64,000 nt of DNA from Pseudomonas persica (GCF_900291015.1 NZ_OLKL01000033.1:259000-322999); one strand, 5' to 3'; shown: positions 9,114-19,190, counted from the first letter of the stretch. Numbers and translations are program-made. The notes: generated from the letters alone by a model not told the origin.

Positions 9114-9800
9114 ATGAGCAAGAAAATGCTGGTAGTGCTGACCAATACAGCCAAGTATCCGACCCTCAGGCGGGCGACCGGGTTGTGGCTGGGGGAAGCC
9201 GTGCACTTTGTCGAAAAAGTCGAAAAGGCCGGCTACACGGTCGATTATGTCAGCCCGCTGGGCGGCTACGTACCCGTCGACCCGCACAGCCTGCAAATGG
9301 CTCCCGACCTGGACTGGCAGTGGTATGACGACAAGCGCTTCATGACCCGCCTGGGCAATACCTTGAGCCCTGGCCAGGTAAAGGCCGAAGAATACGGCGT
9401 CATCTACTACACCGGCGGTCACGGGGTAATGTATGACTTTGCCGACAATCAACCGCTGCAAGAGCTGGCACGCCGGGTCTACGAGAACAAGGGCATTGTC
9501 GCAGCGGTCTGCCATGGCGTTGTCGGCCTGCTGAACATCAAGCTCAGCGACAACAGCCTGTTGCTGAAGGACCGTCAGGTGACCGGTTTCTCCAATACCG
9601 AGGAAAAGCTGGCCGAACTGGACAAGGTAGTCCCTTTCCTGACGGAAAACGAGCTGGGCGCCCGCGGCGGTAACTACAGCAAGCATGATGACCCGTGGCA
9701 GCCGTATGTGGTTGCCGATGATCGGCTGATCACCGGGCAGAACCCCGCGTCCACAGGCCCGCTGGCCGAGAAAGTGCTCGCGAAACTCAAGGGCCGTTAG
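9114..9800 (+). CDS. DJ-1/PfpI (ThiJ) family protein
   Basis: 228 residues, a single class-I glutamine-amidotransferase-like domain. Nucleophile elbow AAVCHGVVG places the catalytic cysteine at residue 133, and the preceding YYTGGHG segment supplies the usual glycine-rich oxyanion loop. Family members include glyoxalase III/Hsp31-type deglycases and isonitrile hydratase-like enzymes, and the sequence alone does not separate them. ATG at 9114 follows GGGAG at good spacing and is preferred to the GTG at 9108. Sits alone between the divergent kinase and the CSS gene. Confidence 0.85.
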   Translation: MSKKMLVVLTNTAKYPTLRRATGLWLGEAVHFVEKVEKAGYTVDYVSPLGGYVPVDPHSLQMAPDLDWQWYDDKRFMTRLGNTLSPGQVKAEEYGVIYYTGGHGVMYDFADNQPLQELARRVYENKGIVAAVCHGVVGLLNIKLSDNSLLLKDRQVTGFSNTEEKLAELDKVVPFLTENELGARGGNYSKHDDPWQPYVVADDRLITGQNPASTGPLAEKVLAKLKGR

Positions 9801-9889
9801 CGGCCTACGCCGGGCTTCCGGATTTCCCATAACGCGCACTGCACCCGGCCTACAGCCGGCCGGTCATTGAATACATAGGCTCAGGGTTC

Positions 9890-9910
9890 AACTGTTCACC
9901 ACGAACAGTT
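9890..9910. promoter_or_regulatory. Perfect 8-5-8 inverted repeat upstream of the CSS gene
   Basis: AACTGTTC and GAACAGTT are separated by ACCAC. The repeat lies 23 bases before the ATG at 9934, beside its Shine-Dalgarno (GGAGAG at 9918-9923). No T-run follows. It fits an operator for a dimeric repressor, or a small mRNA hairpin near the ribosome site. Confidence 0.45.
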
Positions 9911-9933
9911 TCGGACCGGAGAGCGATTGGCCT

Positions 9934-10740
9934 ATGTCGAAAATCATGCACGCCGGGCGCAGCTTGCTGGAACTGCTGCTGCTCATCGCCTTGGGCCTGG
10001 TGCCCGTGGTTTCAGGGTTGCTGGTGATGGTTTTCCAGCTGGAAACGAAACTCGCGGAGAACGCGAAAATTTCGGTCCAGGAGGCGGTTTTCAGTGTCGA
10101 TCAGGCGCTGGACCGCATGCACGAAACCGCGCTTCAGGCCCTGCCCTTTGCGGGCAAACCGTGCAACGACGTCATCGGCACGTTGCAGGACCAGGTGGCC
10201 AGCCGCTCCATGGTGCGCTCGTTGTCCCTGCTCAAAGGCAACCAGGCCTACTGCAGCACCACATCGGATTCACTGGCTGACTTGTCGACCTTTGCCCTGT
10301 CCGGCCGCCAGGTCGAACTGGCCTACGGCTCAGAAGCAGCACCGAACAAATTGCTGGTCAACTTTTACCTGGATGGCAACGACAATGGTGTCATAGTGAC
10401 CGCCTACGCCATGCAGCTACGCAACGAACTGGACGCGTTCCAGGACGGCTTGACGCTGCTGCTGGAGTTTGCTGACCGGTACATCTGGAGCCACGGAGAC
10501 AGCCGCGACAGGCAGCCTCCCTCTCAGTCCGAATTCACCGCAAGCGCGCTTTCGGTCAAATATGGCTATCAGGTCAAGGGCGGCTACGCCCAAGGCTATA
10601 CTGCCCGGGAAGCCCGCCAGTCGATGCTGCAAATCCTGCCTTCGCTGATGCTGGTGGGAATCGTGACAGGCTCGATTGTCTATCTGACCCTGTTCAGAGC
10701 GCGGGTCAACCGGCGAGGTACCACCGCCAACCATGCATGA
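9934..10740 (+). CDS. Stand-alone CSS-motif periplasmic sensor protein without EAL domain
   Basis: 268 residues: TM1 at about 10-35, a periplasmic domain of about 200 residues, TM2 at about 235-257, then only about 12 residues (ending RRGTTANHA). The periplasmic part carries the CSS signature, with Cys in GKPCNDV and Cys-Ser in AYCSTTS. CSS domains normally sit in front of an EAL phosphodiesterase and sense redox state through the cysteine pair (DsbA/DsbB system), as in the related gene 1.4 kb downstream (12141). Here no EAL follows in any frame: the hpd gene lies there in the opposite direction. Either an EAL has been lost, or the protein is a pure sensor or dimerisation partner. Confidence 0.75.
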   Translation: MSKIMHAGRSLLELLLLIALGLVPVVSGLLVMVFQLETKLAENAKISVQEAVFSVDQALDRMHETALQALPFAGKPCNDVIGTLQDQVASRSMVRSLSLLKGNQAYCSTTSDSLADLSTFALSGRQVELAYGSEAAPNKLLVNFYLDGNDNGVIVTAYAMQLRNELDAFQDGLTLLLEFADRYIWSHGDSRDRQPPSQSEFTASALSVKYGYQVKGGYAQGYTAREARQSMLQILPSLMLVGIVTGSIVYLTLFRARVNRRGTTANHA

Positions 10741-10763
10741 CGGCGGCGGTACTCCAAGGCGAA

Positions 10764-11840
10764 TCAGTCAGTGCTCAGCACACCACGGCGCACCTGGTCG
10801 CGCTCGATGGATTCGAACAGGGCCTTGAAGTTGCCCTCGCCAAAGCCGTCATCACCCTTGCGCTGGATGAACTCGAAGAACACCGGGCCAAGCAGGGTCT
10901 CGGAGAATATCTGCAACAGCAGGCGCTTGTCGTCAGGCTGCGAGGCGCCATCAAGCAGGATGCCACGTGCTTTAAGCTGGTCTACCGGCTCGCCGTGACC
11001 AGGCAGGCGCTCTTCGAGCATTTCGTAGTAGGTTTGCGGCGGTGCAGTCATGAAGCGCATGCCGAAGCCCTTGAGGGCGTCCCAGGTCTTGAGCAGGTCA
11101 TCGGTCAGGAAGGCCACGTGCTGGATGCCTTCGCCATTGAACTGCATCAGGAACTCTTCGATCTGCCCGGCACCCTTGGACGACTCTTCGTTCAGCGGGA
11201 TGCGGATCATGCCATCCGGTGCGGTCATGGCGCGCGAAGTCAGCCCGGTGTACTCACCCTTGATGTCGAAGTAGCGGATTTCGCGGAAGTTGAACAGCTT
11301 CTCGTAGAAGCCGGCCCAGTACGACATGCGCCCGCGATAAACGTTGTGAGTGAGGTGGTCGATGATCTTCAGGCCGGCACCCACCGGGTTGCGATCCACA
11401 CCCTCGATGAACTTGAAGTCGATATCGTAGATCGAGCTGCCCTCTTCGAAACGGTCGATCAGGTACAGCGGCGCCCCGCCGATACCCTTGATCGCCGGCA
11501 GACGCAGCTCCATCGGGCCGGTTTCGATTTCCACCGGCTGGGCGCCCAGCTCCAGGGCACGAGCATAGGCCTCATGGGCGTTGCGCACGCGGAACGCCAT
11601 GCCGCATACCGACGGGCCGTGTTCGGCGGCGAAGTACGAGGCAACGCTCTTGGGTTCGTTGTTCAGGATCAGGTTTATGTCACCCTGGCGATACAGGTGC
11701 ACATCCTTGGAACGGTGGGTAGCCACCTTGGTGAAGCCCAGCATCTGGAATACCGGCTCGAGTACGCCAGGGGTCGGCGATGCCAGTTCGATGAATTCGA
11801 AGCCCATCAGGCCCATTGGATTGTCGAAAATATCAGCCAT
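10764..11840 (-). CDS. hpd: 4-hydroxyphenylpyruvate dioxygenase
   Basis: 358 residues, the normal length. The enzyme converts 4-hydroxyphenylpyruvate to homogentisate in tyrosine catabolism and needs Fe(II). It has two tandem VOC domains, with the C-terminal one catalytic: iron-ligand His in [12 protein letters not shown], an upstream His in [12 protein letters not shown], and a Glu near the end in [29 protein letters not shown] (core [20 protein letters not shown]). Start [20 protein letters not shown] matches the family N-terminus. Monocistronic here, convergent with the CSS gene at 24 bases. The other homogentisate genes are not in the window. Confidence 0.96.
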   Translation of the reverse strand: MADIFDNPMGLMGFEFIELASPTPGVLEPVFQMLGFTKVATHRSKDVHLYRQGDINLILNNEPKSVASYFAAEHGPSVCGMAFRVRNAHEAYARALELGAQPVEIETGPMELRLPAIKGIGGAPLYLIDRFEEGSSIYDIDFKFIEGVDRNPVGAGLKIIDHLTHNVYRGRMSYWAGFYEKLFNFREIRYFDIKGEYTGLTSRAMTAPDGMIRIPLNEESSKGAGQIEEFLMQFNGEGIQHVAFLTDDLLKTWDALKGFGMRFMTAPPQTYYEMLEERLPGHGEPVDQLKARGILLDGASQPDDKRLLLQIFSETLLGPVFFEFIQRKGDDGFGEGNFKALFESIERDQVRRGVLSTD

Positions 11841-12140
11841 GTTCGTGTCCTCATCTGTAGCGAAAATTTATTGATTGCGTGGGATGTGGAACGGAAACGG
11901 CGGTGAGCAGGGGATACCCCGCACGCTGCGGGCGAGGAAGTCACCTATGATCAGCTTGAACCCATGGTATGTCATATGGACCCATTCTCGGCGGGCTTGA
12001 TCCCTCGGCGTTGAAGGACCTTATTGTTGTATTCGTAAACCGATTCTACATTGCGTAAAATGGTTTGTCGCGCTTTTAGTTGCTCGCGGGTTCCGACAAG
12101 CGGCTATCATCTCGTAATCCTCTCTAAAGATCAGACCAGC

Positions 12141-13727
12141 ATGCCCCTTACCGTCAAACGCCGCGCCGGCCTCGGCTGGCGCCCCCTGCTGCCCTGGGTC
12201 GTCGGCGTGCTGCCGGTGGTGTGTGGCCTGGCCGTGATGGACTGGCAGATCGAGCGCGAGATGCAGGCCAGCAGCCAGGCCACCACTCGCCAGGTGGTGG
12301 AGCATGTCGAGCGCATTCTCGACAACCTGTCCAGCGCTGCCACTGCCCTGCTGCCGCTTGCCGGCAGCACGTGCGACCAGACCCAGCTCATGCTGCGCGC
12401 CCAGGTCACGCGTAACGCCTTCGTACGTTCGACCAACCTGTTCCGGCACAACGCCCTTTATTGTACCTCGCTGTTCGGCGCATTCGACGAGCCGGTCAAC
12501 CCCGGCGACTACACCGACGGCAAGCTGTGGCTGATGGACGGCAACTCGGTCACCCCGGGCCACCCGCTGCTGGTGTACCGGGCCAGCGACGGTGACCGCG
12601 GGGCGATCAGCACGGTAGATGGTGACCACCTGCTGACGGCGTTACGCCTGATCGGCCCCGATGAAGACCTGCAGATCCGCGTGGGTGATGCCTGGATGGG
12701 CAAGGATGGCATCGTGCACAAGGGCGTTCCACCCGCCGCGGCCAGCGCGAATGTGCTGCTCGGCTCGACGCGTTACCCGTTCAGCGTGCATGGCGGCTAT
12801 GGCGCCGACCAGCGGGGGCTGCTGTGGCGCAGCCACTACCCCGCCCTGTTCGGCTTGCTGCTGGTACTGGGTGCTGTGGCCGCCCTGGTGTGCCGCTGGC
12901 AGGTTCGCCGCGCCACCTCGCCCCGTGCCGAACTGCGCCGGGCGCTGGAGGCCGACGAGTTCCTGCCGTACTTCCAGCCGGTGGTGCGCAAGGGCGATTA
13001 CCGTTGGGCCGGTGCCGAAGTGCTGATGCGCTGGAACCACCCGAGCGAGGGCCTGGTAAGGCCCGATCTGTTCATCCCCTACGCCGAACACAGCGGCCAG
13101 ATCGTCGCCATGACCCGCGCGCTGATGATGCATACAGCGCAGAACCTGGCGCCATATGCCGGGCTGCTGGAGGACGGCTTCCACATCGGCGTCAACATCA
13201 CCGCCGACCATTGCCGCGACTTCAGCCTGCTGGACGACTGCCGCACGTTCCTCCAGCACTTCCCGCCAGGCCGGGTGGTGCTGACCCTGGAGCTGACCGA
13301 GCGCAAGCTGATCGAGGCCACGCCGGTGGCCCTGGAACTGTTCGGGAAGCTGAATGCCATGGGCGTGAAGATCGCCCTCGACGACTTCGGCACCGGCCAG
13401 TCAAGCCTCAACTATCTGCGCCAGTTCAAGGTCGACTACCTGAAGATCGACCAGAGCTTCGTCGCCATGATCGGTGGCGACGCGCTGTCGGTGCATATTC
13501 TCGAGACCATCATCGAGCTGTCGGCCAAGCTGGGCCTGGGCATCGTTGCCGAAGGCGTGGAAACCGAAGCCCAGCGCGACTACCTGGCCCATCACGAGGT
13601 GGACTTCCAGCAGGGCTACCTGTTCGCCAGGCCCATGCCGGCTGCGCAGTTCCTCGAGGCACTGGCCGCACGCCCGACTGCGTCGCGGTTGCCGCAAGCC
13701 GCGCCCCCTGAGATCATGCGCGGCTGA
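12141..13727 (+). CDS. CSS-motif EAL-domain c-di-GMP phosphodiesterase
   Basis: 528 residues, a membrane enzyme that should hydrolyse c-di-GMP to pGpG. TM1 at about 12-30, periplasmic CSS domain to about 235 with Cys in GSTCDQT and Cys-Thr-Ser in LYCTSLFG, TM2 at about 238-256, cytoplasmic EAL domain at about 265-515. Catalytic motifs look intact: the EAL position reads EVLMRW, NITADHC, ELTERKL, DDFGTGQSSLNYL, KIDQSFV, VAEGVETEAQ. The start was set at MPLTVKRR because it gives a normal positive-inside N-terminus; the frame could start 30 codons earlier. The Shine-Dalgarno is weak. A paralogue of the sensor part lies at 9934. Confidence 0.9.
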   Translation: MPLTVKRRAGLGWRPLLPWVVGVLPVVCGLAVMDWQIEREMQASSQATTRQVVEHVERILDNLSSAATALLPLAGSTCDQTQLMLRAQVTRNAFVRSTNLFRHNALYCTSLFGAFDEPVNPGDYTDGKLWLMDGNSVTPGHPLLVYRASDGDRGAISTVDGDHLLTALRLIGPDEDLQIRVGDAWMGKDGIVHKGVPPAAASANVLLGSTRYPFSVHGGYGADQRGLLWRSHYPALFGLLLVLGAVAALVCRWQVRRATSPRAELRRALEADEFLPYFQPVVRKGDYRWAGAEVLMRWNHPSEGLVRPDLFIPYAEHSGQIVAMTRALMMHTAQNLAPYAGLLEDGFHIGVNITADHCRDFSLLDDCRTFLQHFPPGRVVLTLELTERKLIEATPVALELFGKLNAMGVKIALDDFGTGQSSLNYLRQFKVDYLKIDQSFVAMIGGDALSVHILETIIELSAKLGLGIVAEGVETEAQRDYLAHHEVDFQQGYLFARPMPAAQFLEALAARPTASRLPQAAPPEIMRG

Positions 13728-13759
13728 TTCACCCGCTCAATTCCCTATTCGAGGCATTC

Positions 13760-14647
13760 GTGTCAAAAGGCATTCTTTCGTCGGTCATGGCGTCCTGTCT
13801 GTTCGCCGTGATGTACTTCTATACCTCTCTGCTCACACCACTCGATGGCGAAGAGATCTTTGGCTGGCGCACCCTGTTGACGCTGCCCTGCCTGACCCTG
13901 TTCATGCTTGTCTCGAAAGACTGGAAACGGGTGGGCGAACTGCTCGCCCGGGTAAAACGCACGCCGCTGCTATTGCTGGGCATGGTCGGCACGTCGTGGC
14001 TGATGGGCGTGCAGCTGTGGCTGTTCCTCTGGGCTCCCCTGCACGGGCGCAGCCTGGAAGTGTCGATGGGCTACTTCCTGCTGCCGCTGGCCATGGTCCT
14101 GACCGGGCGGCTGGTGTATGGCGAGCGCCTGTCACGCCTGCAGAAGGTGGCCGTGGCCTGCGCCGCGCTGGGCGTGGGCCACGAGCTGTATCAGCATGGC
14201 AGTTTCGCCTGGGAAACCCTGGTGGTGACGATTGGCTACCCGATTTACTTCGTGTTGCGCAAGCGCTGCCGCACCGACCACCTGGGTGGCCTGTGGTGCG
14301 ACATGTGCCTGCTGTTGCCCTGGGCATTGTACTTCGTGATCCAGGGCCCGCTTTCCCCTGCCGACCTGCAGGCACACCCCGCACTGTATGCGTTGATCCC
14401 GATCCTCGGGGCGATCAGCGCCTCGGCCCTGATCGCCTACGTGCTGGCCAGCCGCTTGCTGCCGTTCAGCCTGTTCGGCCTGCTCAGCTACGTCGAACCG
14501 GTGCTACTGGTCGGCGTGGCGCTGCTGCTGGGCGAAACCATCGGCGCGGATCAGTGGCTGACCTACCTGCCGATCTGGGCTGCGGTGCTGGTGCTGGTGA
14601 TCGAGGGCTTCAAGCACCTGCTGCGTCAGCGTCGCCGTTCGGTGTAA
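13760..14647 (+). CDS. rarD: EamA-family permease, RarD-like
   Basis: 295 residues with about ten hydrophobic segments in two EamA halves (DMT superfamily). The start region [21 protein letters not shown] and the GWRTLL and GYFLLPL phrases are those of RarD (chloramphenicol-sensitive protein) relatives. The substrate is unknown. GTG start at 13760 with GAGG six bases upstream. The 3' end overlaps the convergent TerC gene by 38 bases. Confidence 0.85.
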   Translation: MSKGILSSVMASCLFAVMYFYTSLLTPLDGEEIFGWRTLLTLPCLTLFMLVSKDWKRVGELLARVKRTPLLLLGMVGTSWLMGVQLWLFLWAPLHGRSLEVSMGYFLLPLAMVLTGRLVYGERLSRLQKVAVACAALGVGHELYQHGSFAWETLVVTIGYPIYFVLRKRCRTDHLGGLWCDMCLLLPWALYFVIQGPLSPADLQAHPALYALIPILGAISASALIAYVLASRLLPFSLFGLLSYVEPVLLVGVALLLGETIGADQWLTYLPIWAAVLVLVIEGFKHLLRQRRRSV

Positions 14648-16181
14648 GCCGAACCTGGCGCACCCGCCGCTCCTCGACCGCCTCCACGGTCAGCATCCAG
14701 CCATTCCAGGCCAGGCGGTCACCGACCATCGGCAGGCGGTCGAGCAGGCTCATCACCAGGCCCGCGAGGGTCTGGTAGTCCTCGGTGGCACGGGCGCTGA
14801 AGCCGGTACGCGCCTGTACCTGGCTGAGGTTCAACGCACCGCTGACCACAAAGCCTTCACCTTCCTTGACGATACCCGGGCCTTCGACCTCACTGGCATC
14901 CGGCAGCTCACCGGCAATCGACTCGAGGATGTCAGTCATGGTCAGCAGGCCGGTGAAGTCACCGAACTCGTTGACTACGAAGGCGATGTGGGTCGACTGG
15001 CCGCGCATCTGCTCCAGGGCGTTGAGGATGCTGAAGCTCTCCAGCAGGTTCAACGGTACCCGGGCCATGCTTTCCAGATCGGGCTGGCTGCCCGACAGCA
15101 GTTCCTTGAGCAGCTCCTTCTTGTGCACGAAGCCCAGTGGCTCGTCCACGCGGCCGTCGCGGATCAACGGCAGGCGCGAGTACGGTGAATTGGCCAGGGC
15201 CTGGGCGATGGCGTCGGCCGGCTGCGCCAGATCGATCAAATCGACCTCGGCGCGGGCGGTCATCACCGTACGGATCGGCCGCTCGGCCAGGTTCAGCACG
15301 CCACTGATCATCACCCGTTCACGGCGGTCGAACAGCACCTGCTCCTCACCGCCTTCGACCAGGTCGGCGATTTCCTCGCCCACCTCGTCAGCCTCGACCC
15401 GGCGGCCACCCAGCAGGCGCAGCACGGCATGCGCGGTGCGCTCACGCAACGGCCGGTGCTGCTGCAGGCTGCGCTTGCGGCGGGCACGGGCCAACTGGTT
15501 GAACAGCTCGATCAGGATCGAGAAGCCGATGGCCGCATACAGGTAACCTTTGGGGATATGGAAGCCCAGGCCTTCGGCGGTCAGGCTGAAGCCGATCATC
15601 ATCAGGAAGCCCAGGCACAGCATGATCACCGTGGGGTGGGCGTTGACGAAGCGGGTCAGAGGCTTGCTGGCAACGATCATGATGCCGATCGAGAAGATCA
15701 CCGCGATCATCATCACCGACAAATGCTCGACCATGCCCACCGCGGTGATCACCGCGTCCAGCGAGAACACCGCATCGAGCACCACGATCTGCGCGACGAT
15801 CGGCCAGAAAGCAGCGTGGCGCACCGCACCGCTGGTCTGGGCCACATGGCCCTCCAGGCGTTCATGCAGCTCCATGGTGGCCTTGAACAGCAGGAAAACG
15901 CCACCGAACAGCATGATCAGGTCACGGCCCGAGAAGCTCTTGTCGAACACCTCGAACAACGGCGCGGTCAGGGTGACCATCCACGAGATACTGGCCAACA
16001 GGCCCAGGCGCATGATCAACGCCAAGCTCAGGCCAATGACCCGCGCGCGGTCGCGCTGGTGCGGCGGCAGCTTGTCGGCAAGGATGGCGATGAACACCAG
16101 GTTGTCGATACCCAGCACCAGTTCGAGGACGATAAGCGTCAACAGACCCAACCAGGCCGTGGGGTCGGCTAGCCATTCCAT
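14610..16181 (-). CDS. TerC-family membrane protein with CBS pair and CorC/HlyC domain
   Basis: 523 residues. N-terminal TerC domain (about 1-235) with seven TM segments and the acidic membrane motifs [17 protein letters not shown] and [17 protein letters not shown], which bind metal in TerC/Alx transporters. Then a linker, two CBS domains (about 300-425, [14 protein letters not shown] and [14 protein letters not shown]) and a C-terminal CorC_HlyC transporter-associated domain (about 435-515). Same architecture as E. coli YegH/YoaE. A role in metal (possibly Mn) export is inferred from TerC relatives. I see no yybP-ykoY-like aptamer upstream. Confidence 0.9.
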   Translation of the reverse strand: MEWLADPTAWLGLLTLIVLELVLGIDNLVFIAILADKLPPHQRDRARVIGLSLALIMRLGLLASISWMVTLTAPLFEVFDKSFSGRDLIMLFGGVFLLFKATMELHERLEGHVAQTSGAVRHAAFWPIVAQIVVLDAVFSLDAVITAVGMVEHLSVMMIAVIFSIGIMIVASKPLTRFVNAHPTVIMLCLGFLMMIGFSLTAEGLGFHIPKGYLYAAIGFSILIELFNQLARARRKRSLQQHRPLRERTAHAVLRLLGGRRVEADEVGEEIADLVEGGEEQVLFDRRERVMISGVLNLAERPIRTVMTARAEVDLIDLAQPADAIAQALANSPYSRLPLIRDGRVDEPLGFVHKKELLKELLSGSQPDLESMARVPLNLLESFSILNALEQMRGQSTHIAFVVNEFGDFTGLLTMTDILESIAGELPDASEVEGPGIVKEGEGFVVSGALNLSQVQARTGFSARATEDYQTLAGLVMSLLDRLPMVGDRLAWNGWMLTVEAVEERRVRQVRLTPNGDADAAGA

Positions 16182-16462
16182 TAGCGGGTACTCACGAGGG
16201 CAGCGTCACGAGGACGGCAGAAGGAAGGCCTTGAAGGCCGGGGACTGGGGGGCTCCGCGAAGGTGCTCATATAGACCTTGATAGCAAAATGGGGAATTGA
16301 TCCTACAAGTACGGCAGCTTTCCGTGATAGCGCAAAACTATTTCAAAACCTGTAACACCCTCAGCAGAAATGCGTTGGCCGGGCGTGAGGTACTTTTGTT
16401 CAATACCGCAGGCTGTCGATGCCCGAGCATGGAGGCCTCCTTCAACCAAACGGATCACCCTC

Positions 16463-17050
16463 ATGAGCCTGTCTCTGTCCATGGCCGCTTTCGCACTGGC
16501 GGCCTCGATCTCCCCCGGCCCGGTCAACATCATCGCACTGGGCAGCGGTGCCCGCCATGGCTTGCGTGCCAGCCTGGCGCATGTGGCCGGCGCCACGCTG
16601 GGCTTCTGCCTGCTGCTGGTGCTGGTCGGGCTTGGCCTGCATCAACTGCTGCTGCGCTGGCCCTTGCTGGGCCTGCTGTTGCACTGGGGCGGCGTGGCGT
16701 TCCTGCTGTACATGGCATGGAAGCTGGCCAGCGACGACGGCCAGCTGGGCAGCGCACAACCCACCCAGGCCCCTTCGGCCTGGCACGGCGCAGCGATGCA
16801 ATGGCTCAACCCCAAGGCATGGCTGGCAGCGGTGGCCGGGGTGGGTGCCTACACCGGCGGTGAGCAGCAGTTGCTGTGGCTGTTTGCCTGGATCTACGGG
16901 CCGATCTGTTTCATTTCGGTGGCCAGTTGGGCGTGGGCCGGGAGCGTGGTTCGCCAATACCTGGGCAACCCACGGCACATGCGCCTGCTGAATCGGGGCT
17001 TGGCGGTACTGCTCGTGGGCAGCGCGGTTTACCTGGTCATTCAAGGCTAG
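16463..17050 (+). CDS. LysE/RhtB-family amino-acid exporter
   Basis: 195 residues, five to six TM segments. The N-terminal motif SISPGPVNIIALGSGARHGLR is the LysE/RhtB signature (quoted part: ISPGPVNIIALGSGARHGL), and QWLNPKAWLAAVAGVGAY is the second conserved loop. ATG at 16463 is chosen because the signature then starts about 15 residues in; the frame extends further upstream without a plausible N-terminus. An AraC regulator is encoded convergently just downstream, a common pairing for this exporter class. Confidence 0.88.
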   Translation: MSLSLSMAAFALAASISPGPVNIIALGSGARHGLRASLAHVAGATLGFCLLLVLVGLGLHQLLLRWPLLGLLLHWGGVAFLLYMAWKLASDDGQLGSAQPTQAPSAWHGAAMQWLNPKAWLAAVAGVGAYTGGEQQLLWLFAWIYGPICFISVASWAWAGSVVRQYLGNPRHMRLLNRGLAVLLVGSAVYLVIQG

Positions 17051-17057
17051 CTGCACC

Positions 17058-17151
17058 GGCCCTATCGCCGGCAAGCCAGCTCCCACCCCGACCGCACTCC
17101 CCTCAAGACCTGTGCAGTACCTGTGGGAGCTGGCTTGCCGGCGATAGGGCC
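17058..17151. repeat. REP pair (inverted), GCCGGCAAGCCAGCTCCCAC type
   Basis: Two copies in opposite orientation (17058-17086 and 17123-17151) of a ~29-base palindromic unit, separated by 36 bases, between the convergent lysE-like and araC-like genes. The paired copies can fold into a long stem that would act as a bidirectional transcription barrier. Confidence 0.8.
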
Positions 17152-17171
17152 ATCACGGCGAACATGGCAAT

Positions 17172-17954
17172 TCAGCCGAATGCATTGCGGTAATGCCCCG
17201 GCGTCGCCGCCAGGTGCTGTTTGAAGGCCCGCTGCAGGTGCGCCTGGTCGGCAAACCCGGCCTCCTGCGCAACCTCGGCAATTGCCCGACCCTGGCGCAG
17301 TTGCGCCCTGGCCAGTTGCACGCGCTGGTCGAGCAGGTAGCCATGCGGCGTCAAACCGAAGCGTTGGCGGAACGCGCGAATCAGGTACGAGCGCGACAGG
17401 CCACAGGCCGCGCAGATGTCGTCCAGGCTCAGCGGGTCGCTGCGATGGGCGCGTATGAACGCTGCCGCCGCGTCCAGCCGCGGGTTGCCCTCCTCGTTCA
17501 CGCTGGCGTTACCGCCAAGCAAACCCGGCAGTGCGCCAAACAGCGCAGCCAGGCGGCCTTCCCGGCCAGGCATGCTGGCGTCGAACAGGTCGGCAAAGGC
17601 CTGCAACAGGCACCGGTACAACGCCGGCGAGCTACTCCAGATCTGGGCCGGCAAGGCAAAACCCAGCGCCTGCAACCAGGGCATATCGACGAACAACATC
17701 AGGTAGGACCACGGCTCCCCGGCGACGGGGTTGCAGGCATGCACCACACCTGGGTTCATCAGCACCGTGGTACCAGCCCCCACCTCGATGCGCTGGTCAC
17801 CGTTCAGGTAGGTGCTGCGCCCACCCGTGATCACCCCGATGGAGAAGCTCTCGTGGGAATGCGCGGCGTAGCACACCTGGCGCCCGTCCCCTACCCGCCG
17901 GGCTTCGACGAAGGGTAACGCCGGATCGCGCCAGAACCGTGATACCTCGATCAT
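17172..17954 (-). CDS. AraC-family transcriptional regulator
   Basis: 260 residues. N-terminal cupin/AraC-binding domain (about 10-130: HSHESFSIGVITGGRSTYLNG, GTTVLMNPGVVHAC) and C-terminal double helix-turn-helix (about 165-258: LSLDDICAACGLSRSYLIRAFRQRFG and IAEVAQEAGFADQAHLQRAFKQHLAATPGHYR; cores LSLDDICAACGLSRSYL and EVAQEAGFADQAHLQRAF). The next gene upstream is on the same strand and the LysE exporter is convergent; regulation of the exporter in response to an amino acid is an inference from similar pairs. Confidence 0.9.
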   Translation of the reverse strand: MIEVSRFWRDPALPFVEARRVGDGRQVCYAAHSHESFSIGVITGGRSTYLNGDQRIEVGAGTTVLMNPGVVHACNPVAGEPWSYLMLFVDMPWLQALGFALPAQIWSSSPALYRCLLQAFADLFDASMPGREGRLAALFGALPGLLGGNASVNEEGNPRLDAAAAFIRAHRSDPLSLDDICAACGLSRSYLIRAFRQRFGLTPHGYLLDQRVQLARAQLRQGRAIAEVAQEAGFADQAHLQRAFKQHLAATPGHYRNAFG

Positions 17955-17998
17955 CCCTCACCCCGCTCGCCGCTGCCATGCGCCCGAATACTACACGC

Positions 17999-19117
17999 TT
18001 ATCGCGGAAACAGGTCCAGCGTCCGTTCCACTTCGCCGATATCGATGGTGAAACCATCGCCGTCCGGCATCCCGACCACAAAGCCGAAATGCTGGTGGTC
18101 ACGATCCATCAGGTACTTGTAGTAGCTGACAAACCGATTGGGCGGCTGCAAGGTCAGCAGGCAACCGCCGGCCTGCAGCACATTGACCCCATGCACCAGT
18201 TGGCTACCCTCCACGCCGATGACCACCCTTGCCCCGGCGCAGGCCGCGACGATACTCGGCACATCGGACTTCAGCGGGTTGACGATGCGAAAGCCACGGG
18301 TGGCGCGCAAGTGCTCGGCCAGCGCCAGCTCATTGCGCAACAGGCGCAGGTCACCGTCGCCACCACGCAACAGGAACACCCCAGGGTGTGGCGCATGCTG
18401 CACATGCGACAGCAGCTTGTCGCCCATGGCCCGGTAGCGGGCATGCCGGCTGCGGTTGTTGGCCTGATCATCGAACAGCACCAGTTCACGGAAAAACGCA
18501 CTGCGCAGGCGCAGCGGGTTCATCTCCAGCCAGTCTTCATAGGCCGGCGCCTGGGTAAACAGCGGGAATCTGGCCGAGGGCGCGGTGGTTACCGGTGTGC
18601 CTTCGTCACAGGCCAGCGCATAGGTCGGACAATCCTCCATCAGCCAGGTGCCGAACCAGGTATTGCCGTTTTGCGTGCAATAGATGGCCGCGCGGTCGAT
18701 TTCGTTGTCCACGACGATGCTCGGAAAGGGGCCTGGCTTCAGCGACAGCCAGTGGCTGGCCTTGCCCTTGTACAACGCCCCGTCGACCAGCCACACCTCC
18801 TTGATCAGGTAGCCGCGGGTTGGCCCTTGCAGCGTGCTGATGCCGCCCTCCATGGTGCGCGCCGGGTGTACGTAGGGATAGAAGCGCTTGCCTTCCCAGC
18901 CCGTCACCCGCTCCAGTTGGCCTGGCAGGTAAATGGCCGCGGGCGAGACCGTGACTTCACCGGGGGCAATGTCCCAGCTCTTGGCCGCGATGCTCTTGAG
19001 GTCGATGGTGCTGTTCCCGCCCAGGCGTTTGCGCGCCATATAGCGGTAGGCGGCCAGGGTCCAGGTGTGCTGCCTGGCTGCAGGCGATGCACTGAACTGC
19101 GAGATGTCGCTTCCCAT
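17999..19117 (-). CDS. Glycosyltransferase family 61 (DUF563) protein
   Basis: 372 residues, soluble. The C-terminal half has GT61 features: FLLRGGDG, an ALAEHLRATRGFRIVNP stretch, and ARVVIGVEGSQLVHGVNVLQ, where the family has the G-x-H/Q-G-x-x-L motif. Such enzymes transfer sugars in surface polysaccharide synthesis. ATG at 19117 has GGGAGG seven bases upstream, clearly better than the ATG 14 codons earlier. Lies 73 bases after an acyltransferase gene on the same strand, likely one operon. Acceptor and donor cannot be told. Confidence 0.8.
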   Translation of the reverse strand: MGSDISQFSASPAARQHTWTLAAYRYMARKRLGGNSTIDLKSIAAKSWDIAPGEVTVSPAAIYLPGQLERVTGWEGKRFYPYVHPARTMEGGISTLQGPTRGYLIKEVWLVDGALYKGKASHWLSLKPGPFPSIVVDNEIDRAAIYCTQNGNTWFGTWLMEDCPTYALACDEGTPVTTAPSARFPLFTQAPAYEDWLEMNPLRLRSAFFRELVLFDDQANNRSRHARYRAMGDKLLSHVQHAPHPGVFLLRGGDGDLRLLRNELALAEHLRATRGFRIVNPLKSDVPSIVAACAGARVVIGVEGSQLVHGVNVLQAGGCLLTLQPPNRFVSYYKYLMDRDHQHFGFVVGMPDGDGFTIDIGEVERTLDLFPR

Positions 19118-19190
19118 GAAGCGTCCTCCCTTGCTGACAAGGTCAAAAGCCTGGCGCAACGCACCAGATCAACGCCTTCCTGGCATCCGC

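Noticed and set aside
11918..11932. Small hairpin CCCGCA-CGC-TGCGGG upstream of hpd as a terminator
   Set aside because: Only six pairs and no T-run on either strand; it lies in a divergent promoter region.
16182..16300. Manganese (yybP-ykoY) riboswitch upstream of the TerC/CBS gene
   Set aside because: Looked for because TerC genes often carry it; conserved loops of that aptamer are not visible, only a GGCCTTCAAGGCC palindrome.
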